DNA of 33,867 bases, taken from the NCBI GenBank assembly GCA_015654525.1, contig JAATGT010000331.1, positions 1 through 33,867 of the forward strand, written 5' to 3'. Of this stretch, positions 15,344-21,594 are shown in pieces. Source of the DNA: Bacteroidales bacterium (GTDB taxonomy: Bacteria; Bacteroidota; Bacteroidia; Bacteroidales; Paludibacteraceae). The stretch's first letter is position 1. Each line of letters starts with the position of its first letter. The notes under the pieces are model-generated. The model searched no databases. It was not told where the DNA came from and saw nothing but the letters and a program-made list of their open reading frames with translations. A program made the position numbers and the translations under genes.

Positions 15344-15649
15344 ATGAAAACTACACTGGACACATTTCAACACGAAGCCCCCGAAGTAGCGAAAGCTTTC
15401 GATGGACTTATCGATGCATTAAAATCGACTACCGGACTGGATGGCAAAACTAAACAGCTGGTATATATTGGCATCAAAGCATCGACAGGCGATAGCACAG
15501 CAGTATTTTTCCATGTAAAAATGGCTAAGAAACTGGGAGCTACGCGCGATGAGATTAAAGATACGATTTTGATAACACTCACTGTGTGCGGGCTAAAAGG
15601 TGTATCCACCTGCCTGCAAACGGCACTGGATGCTTACGATAACGATTAA
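15344..15649 (+). CDS. Carboxymuconolactone decarboxylase / AhpD-like protein lacking the redox Cys pair
   Basis: A 101-residue all-helical protein of the CMD family. The segment LVYIGIKASTGDSTAVFFHVKMAKKLGATRDEI carries the family His (FFHVKMA), and residues in the final helices (TLTVCGLKGVSTCLQTAL) fit as well. In AhpD-type alkylhydroperoxidases the pattern is CxxCxxxH. Here the two Cys positions before the His are Asp and Ala, so a disulfide-based peroxidase cycle is not possible at that site. Cys residues do occur near the C-terminus (residues about 83 and 91). It lies 73 bp after the YciI gene and 18 bp before the TfoX-C gene, so co-transcription is likely. Substrate unknown. Confidence 0.85.
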   Translation: MKTTLDTFQHEAPEVAKAFDGLIDALKSTTGLDGKTKQLVYIGIKASTGDSTAVFFHVKMAKKLGATRDEIKDTILITLTVCGLKGVSTCLQTALDAYDND

Positions 15650-15667
15650 TAAAAATTTAAAGATACG

Positions 15668-15934
15668 ATGATGGAAACCGATCTTTATAATCAACCCAAT
15701 ATAGGAAAAGATACTGCCACCAAACTGATACAGGTGGGCATTAATAACTATGCCGAACTGAAAGCTGCAGGTACTGAACAGGCTTTTCTGCGCCTGCAAA
15801 CACTCGATCCCGGTGCATGCATCCATTTATTACAGGCACTGGAAGGTGCCATTGAAGGTATTCCCAAAACGCAACTGTCGGCAGAGAAAAAACAGGAATT
15901 ACGCGAGTTTCATCGATTGGCAAGCCGGAAGTAA
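15668..15934 (+). CDS. TfoX C-terminal domain protein
   Basis: An 88-residue protein matching the C-terminal domain of TfoX/Sxy competence regulators: NIGKDTATKLIQVGINNYAE, then AFLRLQ and LDPGACIHLLQALEGAIEGI, the family's hallmark Cys-containing helix. The N-terminal TfoX domain is absent, as in many stand-alone family members. The domain has a helix-hairpin-helix-like N-terminal part and is assumed to bind DNA or protein; a competence role here is not supported by other genes. The second Met (15671) is an equally possible start. It is likely co-transcribed with the YciI and CMD genes. Confidence 0.88.
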   Translation: MMETDLYNQPNIGKDTATKLIQVGINNYAELKAAGTEQAFLRLQTLDPGACIHLLQALEGAIEGIPKTQLSAEKKQELREFHRLASRK

Positions 15935-15949
15935 ACCTCTGACAAAATC

Positions 15950-16012
15950 ATGAAAAAGTTCAACTATAAAAAAATAGATGCGTTTGTAACCGCCAACTCC
16001 GATGAATTGCAT
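15950..16012 (+). pseudogene. Possible PhzF-family N-terminal remnant
   Basis: A short frame from the ATG at 15950 reads MKKFNYKKIDAFVTANSD, very like the start of PhzF-type isomerases (xKKIDAFxxxxSxGNPA). It then breaks off where GNPA would follow. The frame continues only as unrelated residues overlapping the HXXEE gene. If right, this is a scar of a deleted PhzF gene whose start was left behind. The match is short, so it may be chance. Confidence 0.3.
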
Positions 16013-16043
16013 CAGATTAACCCCCACATTAAAAAATCATATT

Positions 16044-16550
16044 ATGTCAGAACCGGATTACAACAAACAGTTACTTATTGCTGGTACTCTTTTCACACTT
16101 CATAATACAGAAGAAGCCATCGGATTTTCACATTTTATTTTTCCTGCCATCATCCCCTTGCCTATTCGTCCTCATAATGCCGATGCTATGATTTGGTCGG
16201 TAGGATTAATTACCATTATTGCATGGATGCTTATTTTATGGGCAAATACTCAAACAAAAAGATCAAACCGCAAAAACCTGCTGCTCATTTTTGTATCGGT
16301 TTTTGTTGCCAATGCTTTTTTCCCACACATACTGGGGACTATTGTCCTGCAACGTTATTTTCCGGCCGTAATAACATCAGTCATACTATATCTTCCTTAT
16401 TCCTTTTGGATTCTTCCCAAACTATATCGGTCGTACACAGATCGCCATCAGTTTTTTATCATTATAATAGGTGGATTAAGCCTGGCTATTTGCCTGGGAA
16501 TTGTGCTCCATTTTTTCATCAATATCATTTCAAGATTTTTAGTAAACTAA
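16044..16550 (+). CDS. HXXEE-domain membrane protein
   Basis: A small integral membrane protein, 168 residues from the ATG at 16044. The first helix contains LFTLHNTEEAIGFSHFIFP, which includes the HxxEE motif that names the family. A second conserved His segment appears as NAFFPHILGTIV. About five hydrophobic helices follow, with Arg/Lys-rich loops (TKRSNRKN). An upstream ATG at 16002 would add 14 residues (MNCIRLTPTLKNHI) that are not family-like, so the internal start is preferred. The conserved His/Glu residues within helices suggest a membrane metalloenzyme or transporter, but the function is unknown. The GNAT gene starts 6 bp downstream. Confidence 0.82.
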   Translation: MSEPDYNKQLLIAGTLFTLHNTEEAIGFSHFIFPAIIPLPIRPHNADAMIWSVGLITIIAWMLILWANTQTKRSNRKNLLLIFVSVFVANAFFPHILGTIVLQRYFPAVITSVILYLPYSFWILPKLYRSYTDRHQFFIIIIGGLSLAICLGIVLHFFINIISRFLVN

Positions 16551-16556
16551 AAATTA

Positions 16557-17036
16557 ATGAACGAGCTTAACTACAAAAGATTGACTACTGCTGAACTTAC
16601 AGTCATAAAAACTCTGTGGGAAGAACTAAATCAGATTCATTTAGCCGATTCGGTTTATTTCAAAGAGCATTATGTTTCTTTTTCGTTTGCAGAACGAAGT
16701 GCCGACTGGTTCAAACTACCTGAGGAGAACTTTCATTTGTTAGTTGCAGAAACAAAAGATTCGGTTCCGGTTGGATACTGTATTTCAACCATTGATGCAG
16801 ACCGGAAGAAGGGAGAAATCGATTCATTATTTGTTTCAAAGGAATACCGGCGAAAAGGAATCGGTGAATTATTGATCAAAAAAAGTATGAAATGGTTAAA
16901 CGACAAACAATGTATTTCTATTCGGTTATCAGTTAGTTATGGTCATGAAAAAGTGCTGGGTTTTTATCAGAAACTGGGTTTTTATCCACGTTCAACCACG
17001 TTGGAATTAAAGAATAATCACACTCACAAGTGCTAA
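16557..17036 (+). CDS. GNAT-family N-acetyltransferase
   Basis: A 159-residue single-domain acetyltransferase. Motif A, the acetyl-CoA pyrophosphate loop, is YRRKGIGELLIKKSMKWL, with the R-x-x-G-x-G pattern, preceded by the strand GEIDSLFVS. A C-terminal Y-x-K-L-GF segment (VLGFYQKLGFYPRS) is typical. The acyl acceptor cannot be predicted. It starts 6 bp after the HXXEE gene stop, so the two are probably translated from one message. A 330-bp gap follows with no gene but with a palindrome and promoter box for the next unit. Confidence 0.9.
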   Translation: MNELNYKRLTTAELTVIKTLWEELNQIHLADSVYFKEHYVSFSFAERSADWFKLPEENFHLLVAETKDSVPVGYCISTIDADRKKGEIDSLFVSKEYRRKGIGELLIKKSMKWLNDKQCISIRLSVSYGHEKVLGFYQKLGFYPRSTTLELKNNHTHKC

Positions 17037-17228
17037 GAATAAAGATGATATTTGCTTAACAATAACTTAAAACAAATAAATGAAGTAACGAATAAGGTTC
17101 AATCAAATACACAAACAATTAGCATCCAGCAGAATCAGCCACAAGGTCAGAATTAGTCCGATAACTGAGTATATAAAATCAATTTAATCAAACAGCATCA
17201 CTTTTATTAAAAATTAATTAACCGGCAC

Positions 17229-17307
17229 ATTGAAATTAAATTTCAATAATTTGTCTGTTTTAATCAATATCGACTATTTCATAAATGCTCAAATTTAAGT
17301 ACATTTG
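17229..17307 (+). promoter_or_regulatory. Palindrome plus -7 box upstream of the MaoC-like gene
   Basis: attgaaattaaatttcaat at 17229-17247 is a perfect palindrome with 9-bp arms around one base. About 53 bp downstream, tacatttg (17300-17307) fits the TAnnTTTG -7 consensus, 62 bp before the start codon of the hydratase gene. The palindrome would lie near -80, a suitable place for an activator site. The rest of the 17037-17368 gap shows nothing I recognise. Confidence 0.45.
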
Positions 17308-17368
17308 CACATAAAAAAAATGAAATGTGCAGTTCATTTGCCTGCATTAATCCTTTCTGAAATAAATA

Positions 17369-17836
17369 ATGAATAGAATTAGAGTCGACAGTTTTGAAGA
17401 ATTTGAACAATACATAGGTAAAGAATTAGGCGTATCGGACTACATCACCATCACGCAGGAACAGATTAATTTGTTTGCCGACGCCACCCTGGATCATCAA
17501 TGGATTCATGTTGATCCCGAAAAAGCGAAACAAGAAAGTCCCTACAAAACAACTATTGCTCACGGATATTTAAACCTGTCTATATTACCTTACTTATGGA
17601 ATCAGGTAGTAGAGGTGCATAATTCCAGGCTAACAGTGAACTACGGCATTGAAAATTTACGATTCAATCAACCTGTTTTGGTAAACAGTCAGGTTCGCCT
17701 TCGTGCCAAACTAAAATCATTAAAAAATTTGCGTGGAGTTTCCAAAGCTGAGATTGAAGCTACATTAGAAATAAATGGCAACAGAAAAGCAGCAATGGAG
17801 GCCACTTTCATCTTTTTATATCACTTTATTAATTAA
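17369..17836 (+). CDS. MaoC-like (R)-specific enoyl-CoA hydratase
   Basis: A 155-residue hot-dog-fold hydratase. The active-site pair lies in FADATLDHQWIHVDPEKA (catalytic Asp and His) and is followed by the conserved IAHGYLNLSI loop. The family adds water to trans-2-enoyl-CoA to give (R)-3-hydroxyacyl-CoA. The size matches stand-alone MaoC-domain proteins such as NodN-like enzymes. No polyhydroxyalkanoate or beta-oxidation genes are adjacent, so the pathway is open. It is a single-gene unit with its own promoter box and a strong terminator. Confidence 0.92.
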   Translation: MNRIRVDSFEEFEQYIGKELGVSDYITITQEQINLFADATLDHQWIHVDPEKAKQESPYKTTIAHGYLNLSILPYLWNQVVEVHNSRLTVNYGIENLRFNQPVLVNSQVRLRAKLKSLKNLRGVSKAEIEATLEINGNRKAAMEATFIFLYHFIN

Positions 17837-17880
17837 ACCAAGTAAGTCGGTCAGACTATTATCTACATTCAAAATCAACT

Positions 17881-17941
17881 AGCAGCATATAACATAAAAA
17901 AAATTCAACGATTTTTTTTATGTTATATGCTGCTTTTTTTG
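17881..17941 (+). terminator. Perfect 24-bp-stem hairpin with T tract
   Basis: The left arm, beginning agcagcatataacataaaaa (17881-17904), and the right arm (17911-17934) are perfectly complementary around the loop tcaacg, and seven T's follow. It sits 45 bp past the MaoC stop. It is a convincing intrinsic terminator, but the stem is about twice the usual length and AT-rich. The A/T pairs at both ends allow it to act on either strand. Confidence 0.85.
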
Positions 17942-18042
17942 TCTAAATCCAGCTATTCTCTATTTAGCGTCATACAAGATCTCAACAAACACAACCGGTC
18001 GAAAAAGCAAGATTAGTCAACTCTCGTCATACAAAAATTGAT

Positions 18043-18050
18043 TATGTTTG
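18043..18050 (+). promoter_or_regulatory. -7 box for the AraC-family regulator
   Basis: tatgtttg fits TAnnTTTG exactly and lies 22 bp before the AraC-family ATG. No clear -33 element is visible at the standard spacing. Confidence 0.5.
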
Positions 18051-18072
18051 TGGCTTATTTAAAACCCGAACT

Positions 18073-19020
18073 ATGACAACACAAGAATTGAGTAAAGCCG
18101 AATACATCTCCCGAATTAACCGTGTAATGGAATATATCGAAAAACATATTGAGGAATCGATAAGTTTAGAAGAAATGGCGGAAGTAGCTCATTTTTCCGT
18201 TTTCCATTTTCACCGGATATTTACCGTATTGATTGGCGAAACACCGGCTGGTTTTTGTCAACGCATACGGATTGAAAAAACCGCCCAACAACTCAAGGAT
18301 ATCCCAGACAAAAGTATTTCCGACATTGCTTACGATTGCGGTTACAGCAGTACCTCCCTATTCAGTCGCACATTCCGAAAATATTTTGGTATGAGTGCCA
18401 AAGAATTCCGTTCGGGCGAGAAACCTCTGTTCGTTAAAGATGGAGTTTATTATAGCAAGAAAGGTCAAGCACTAAGCAAGAAAAGTAAACTCTCTTACAC
18501 CTCAAATGAAGAACTTTGTACCGTAAATTTAAAACAACTTATTATTATGGAAACAAAAGTTACGGTAAAAAAAATGCCCGAAGTGCAGGTTATTTATTGT
18601 CGCCACACAGGTGCATTCAATGAAATTGGTAAAGCCTATGGCAAACTTATGCAATTTGCAGGTCCACGTGGATTACTCAATTCACCCGATGCAAAAACAA
18701 TGACTGTTTATCACGATGATCCATCGGTAACAGAGATTGGAAAAGTGAGACAAAGCGCCTGCCTGATTGTAAACAGAGAAGTAAAAGTAGAGGGTGAAAT
18801 TGGCAAAATGAATATCCCGGCCGGTAAATATGCCGTAGGAAATTTCGAGATTTCTATAATCGAATTTGAACAAGCCTGGAACACCATGTGCGTATGGCTT
18901 ACCGAAAGTGGTTACGAACCGGGTGATGGTTATTCGTACGAACTGTATCACAATGATCATAGCAAGCATCCCGAACAAAAATTCATTTTCGACATCTGTA
19001 TTCCGGTGAAATCACTCTAA
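18073..19020 (+). CDS. AraC-family regulator with GyrI-like effector domain
   Basis: A 315-residue transcription factor. The N-terminal AraC/XylS DNA-binding domain has two helix-turn-helix units (residues about 15-115): SLEEMAEVAHFSVFHFHRIF and SISDIAYDCGYSSTSLFSRT, then the family ending FRKYFGMSAKEFR. After a Lys/Ser linker, residues about 155-315 form a GyrI-like small-molecule-binding domain (VTVKKMPEVQVIYCRHTGAF, and IPAGKYAVGNFE near the end). This N-HTH/C-GyrI order is that of Rob- and SoxS-related multidrug-response regulators. The ligand is likely a hydrophobic or cationic small molecule. It stands alone between two terminators, so its targets may lie elsewhere. Confidence 0.93.
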   Translation: MTTQELSKAEYISRINRVMEYIEKHIEESISLEEMAEVAHFSVFHFHRIFTVLIGETPAGFCQRIRIEKTAQQLKDIPDKSISDIAYDCGYSSTSLFSRTFRKYFGMSAKEFRSGEKPLFVKDGVYYSKKGQALSKKSKLSYTSNEELCTVNLKQLIIMETKVTVKKMPEVQVIYCRHTGAFNEIGKAYGKLMQFAGPRGLLNSPDAKTMTVYHDDPSVTEIGKVRQSACLIVNREVKVEGEIGKMNIPAGKYAVGNFEISIIEFEQAWNTMCVWLTESGYEPGDGYSYELYHNDHSKHPEQKFIFDICIPVKSL

Positions 19021-19100
19021 TTTTATTACCCTTGAAATCGGAGATAATCAAAAAGAATGATTAAAATTGCATCCCCGATCCGGAATAACGAAGAATACAA

Positions 19101-19138
19101 AAAAATGCCTTGTAAACTAAAGTTTGCAAGGCATTTTT
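19101..19138 (+). terminator. Intrinsic terminator after the AraC-family gene
   Basis: aatgccttgtaaac and gtttgcaaggcatt pair with one G-T position around a taaa-type loop, with A's before and T's after. It is about 80 bp past the stop. The symmetry of A and T tracts would let it work from both sides. The gap up to 19330 also holds the inverted repeat caactat...atagttg (19238-19269), which may be an operator for tatA. Confidence 0.8.
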
Positions 19139-19329
19139 ATACAAAAAACAGACAAAGCTTTGTTTTCATAAGTAGAATAAACTTAGCACCTAATTATGAA
19201 TTAAATATCATTAACGAATTCAATTAGAATTATTGCACAACTATGTTTTTCTGTATAAAAATATAGTTGTATTTTTACAGCTTAATATTAAGTTTAATTT
19301 ACATAGAACCATATAAAAACAGCACTATC

Positions 19330-19539
19330 ATGAACCACTTATTATTTTTAAATTTAGGAGCAGGCGAAGTCATTGTTATAGCCTTAATTGTTTTGTTATT
19401 ATTTGGTGGAAAAAAAATACCCGAATTAATGAAAGGACTTGGCAAAGGTGTCAAAAGTTTCAAAGAAGGCCTTAATGATATCGAAACGGAAATAAAAAAA
19501 GACGTTACTTCAGACGAGAAAAAAGATACCGTTAAGTAA
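19330..19539 (+). CDS. tatA: Twin-arginine translocase subunit TatA
   Basis: A 69-residue single-helix protein, started at the ATG 19330. It has one N-terminal membrane helix (GAGEVIVIALIVLLLFGGKK), a hinge, then the amphipathic helix IPELMKGLGKGVKSFKEGL and a charged tail. This is the standard TatA layout, and the FGGKKIPELMKGLGKG stretch is diagnostic. A longer frame from 19267 would add 21 hydrophobic residues not seen in the family, so it is rejected. TatA oligomers form the folded-protein channel with TatC, whose gene starts 6 bp downstream. No separate TatB is seen; in such minimal systems TatA serves both roles. Confidence 0.95.
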   Translation: MNHLLFLNLGAGEVIVIALIVLLLFGGKKIPELMKGLGKGVKSFKEGLNDIETEIKKDVTSDEKKDTVK

Positions 19540-19545
19540 AAACGC

Positions 19546-20361
19546 ATGAGCAAATTAGATGACAGTGAAATGACATTTTGGGATCATCTTGATGATTTAC
19601 GAAAGACATTATTTCGAATTGCAGCTTTTGTAGGCGTTGCTTCGCTGGTGTTCTTTCTTTACATGCCCCAAATTTTCGATTCGGTCATTCTGGCACCAAC
19701 ACGAAACAATTTCTTTTTATACCAATGGTTTAACGAAGCCAGCAAACACATAGCATTGTTCCCTGATTTTGTTCTGGGATCTTTTCAGGTGAAAGTGATT
19801 AATATTAATCTTTCATCGCAGTTTTTCATTCACATGTCAACATCGTTTTGGTTTGCTCTGGTATTAAGTTTTCCGTTTGTTATTTATCAGCTTTTTCTGT
19901 TTGTCAAACCGGCGCTCTACAAACACGAACGAAAAAATGCAGGGTGGGCATTTCTGTTTGGAAATATTCTTTTTTTTATAGGTGTGTCAATAGGCTACCT
20001 GATTGTTTTTCCGCTCACATTACGCTTTTTAGCCGGATACCAGCTTAGTAAATTTATAGAGCAAAGCGTTTCGTTGGACTCGTACATGGATAGCTTTTTA
20101 ATGCTGTGTTTTATGATGGGACTGGTTTTCGAGTTGCCTTTACTTTCGTGGTTTTTATCACAACTGGGCATTTTGAACCGCGGGTTCTTCAACCGGTTTC
20201 GTAAACATGCCATCGTGGTATTGCTGATCATTGCCGCTGTGGTTACCCCTACCGGCGATCCGTTTACCTTAATGGTGGTTTTCCTCCCTATCTATATGTT
20301 GTGGGAAATAAGTGCCATGGTGGTGAAACGAAAACCCGTCGAGGCAGAAGATGAGATTTAA
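19546..20361 (+). CDS. tatC: Twin-arginine translocase subunit TatC
   Basis: A 271-residue polytopic membrane protein with the TatC start MTFWDHLDDLRKTLFR, whose acidic residue contributes to twin-arginine signal recognition, and six predicted membrane helices. The segment FVKPALYKHERKNAGW is the conserved first cytoplasmic loop (F-x-x-P-x-L-x-x-x-E). A further conserved region is FGLPLLSWFL-like (VFELPLLSWFLSQLGI), and the ending is AAVVTPTGDPFTLMVVFLPI. It receives signal peptides and recruits TatA. It is co-transcribed with tatA and followed 35 bp later by a gene whose product begins with a twin-arginine signal. Confidence 0.96.
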   Translation: MSKLDDSEMTFWDHLDDLRKTLFRIAAFVGVASLVFFLYMPQIFDSVILAPTRNNFFLYQWFNEASKHIALFPDFVLGSFQVKVININLSSQFFIHMSTSFWFALVLSFPFVIYQLFLFVKPALYKHERKNAGWAFLFGNILFFIGVSIGYLIVFPLTLRFLAGYQLSKFIEQSVSLDSYMDSFLMLCFMMGLVFELPLLSWFLSQLGILNRGFFNRFRKHAIVVLLIIAAVVTPTGDPFTLMVVFLPIYMLWEISAMVVKRKPVEAEDEI

Positions 20362-20396
20362 AAATTATATGATTTTAATCGATTATTTAAAATAGT

Positions 20397-21329
20397 ATGA
20401 AAAGAAGAGATTTTTTTAAATCAGCAGCCATAGTAGGCATAGCCTCTATCTTTAAAACAAATGCACTTGCATCTGCAGTAGCTGATAAAAAGCTGGCTGT
20501 GCACTCCGAACCAGATTTAGTAGCTGTTATGGGCGGTCAGCCAGCCGTTATGCTGAATCGGGCATTAAAAGAGCTGGGTGGAATAAGCCACTATGTAAAG
20601 AAAGGTCAGCGCGTTGTTATTAAACCAAATATTGGTTGGGATAAAACACCCGAACTGGCAGCAAATACAAATCCTGAATTAATTGGCACCTTAGTAAAGC
20701 TATGCAAAAGTGCAGGTGCCAGCGAAGTGATTGTATTTGATCACACCTGTCAGGACTGGAAGAAATGTTATACTAACAGCGGTATCGAAAAAGCGGTAAT
20801 AGCAGCAGGCGGAAAAATGGTTCCGGCAAATGACGAATCTTATTATCGGGAAGTAGAACTGCCACATGCCGTCAGTCTGAAGAAGGCCAAAATTCATCAG
20901 GCATTACTCGACTGCGATGTATGGTTTAATGTTCCGGTACTGAAACATCATGGTGGAGCAAAAAACTCTATTTCGATGAAAAATCTGATGGGCATTGTTT
21001 GGGACAGAGGTTATTTTCACAACCATGATTTGCACCAATGTATTGCCGATGCTGCCACCTTCCACAAAAGACCTGCCCTGAATATTGTTGATGCATACCG
21101 TATTATGAAATCAAACGGACCTCAGGGGAAATCCACTTCCGATGTTGTGATGCTAAAGTCATTGATCGTATCGCCTGATTTTGTAGCTGCCGACACTGCT
21201 TCCATGAAATTATTCTCGCAGGTGCAACCTACGGACATTAAAGATGTTCGTCATATCAGCCTGGCCGAAAAACTGAAGGTCGGCACACAAAACCTGGAAA
21301 AACTGAAGGTAAAACGAATTAAACTTTAA
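20397..21329 (+). CDS. DUF362-domain protein with twin-arginine signal peptide
   Basis: A 310-residue exported protein. It starts MKRRDFFKSAAIVGIASIF, a textbook twin-arginine signal (RRDFFK), and has an Ala-x-Ala-like cleavage region (NALASA). The mature part is a DUF362 domain with conserved segments VVIKPNIGWD, VIVFDHTCQDW, VPVLKHHGGAKNSISMKNLMG and a His-rich stretch (FHNHDLHQC). DUF362 proteins often go with iron-sulfur proteins and may bind a metal or cluster through Cys/His residues; the function is unknown. Coming right after tatC, it is very likely a cargo of this translocase. A repeat element separates it from the polyferredoxin gene that probably works with it. Confidence 0.92.
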   Translation: MKRRDFFKSAAIVGIASIFKTNALASAVADKKLAVHSEPDLVAVMGGQPAVMLNRALKELGGISHYVKKGQRVVIKPNIGWDKTPELAANTNPELIGTLVKLCKSAGASEVIVFDHTCQDWKKCYTNSGIEKAVIAAGGKMVPANDESYYREVELPHAVSLKKAKIHQALLDCDVWFNVPVLKHHGGAKNSISMKNLMGIVWDRGYFHNHDLHQCIADAATFHKRPALNIVDAYRIMKSNGPQGKSTSDVVMLKSLIVSPDFVAADTASMKLFSQVQPTDIKDVRHISLAEKLKVGTQNLEKLKVKRIKL

Positions 21330-21336
21330 TTAGTTC

Positions 21337-21550
21337 TGCAAAGCTGAGGTTGAAAATATGTATATTTTGCTTCTAATAAGTTATTTCCCGCAAGGAATAC
21401 ATATCAATAGAAAATGAAAACAATTACAACCAATTCCCCGTAGGAACAGAGAAAAACGAGAATATCCTTACGGACAATAAGCACACATGTCTGTTTATCG
21501 TATGGATATGTAAGTCCTACGGACTATTTTTCAACTCCTGATTCGTATTA
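21337..21550. repeat. Miniature element R2, inverted copy d
   Basis: Read on the minus strand this copies the order of 10087-10302. The right end caactcctgattcgtatt is the clearest terminal repeat, followed inward by agtcctacggactatttttc, tccttacggacaataa, accaattccccgtagg and acatatcaatagaaaat. The left end is more decayed (tgcaaagctgaggttgaaaa). It separates the DUF362 and polyferredoxin genes without a terminator-like T tract. Confidence 0.7.
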
Positions 21551-21594
21551 GTTACAGATAACCTGAGTCAGTAATTATCTTATACACCCATTCC

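Noticed and set aside
19267-19329. Upstream start for TatA adding 21 residues
   Set aside because: The added residues would put a second hydrophobic stretch before the normal TatA helix, which the family lacks; the ATG at 19330 gives the standard N-terminus.
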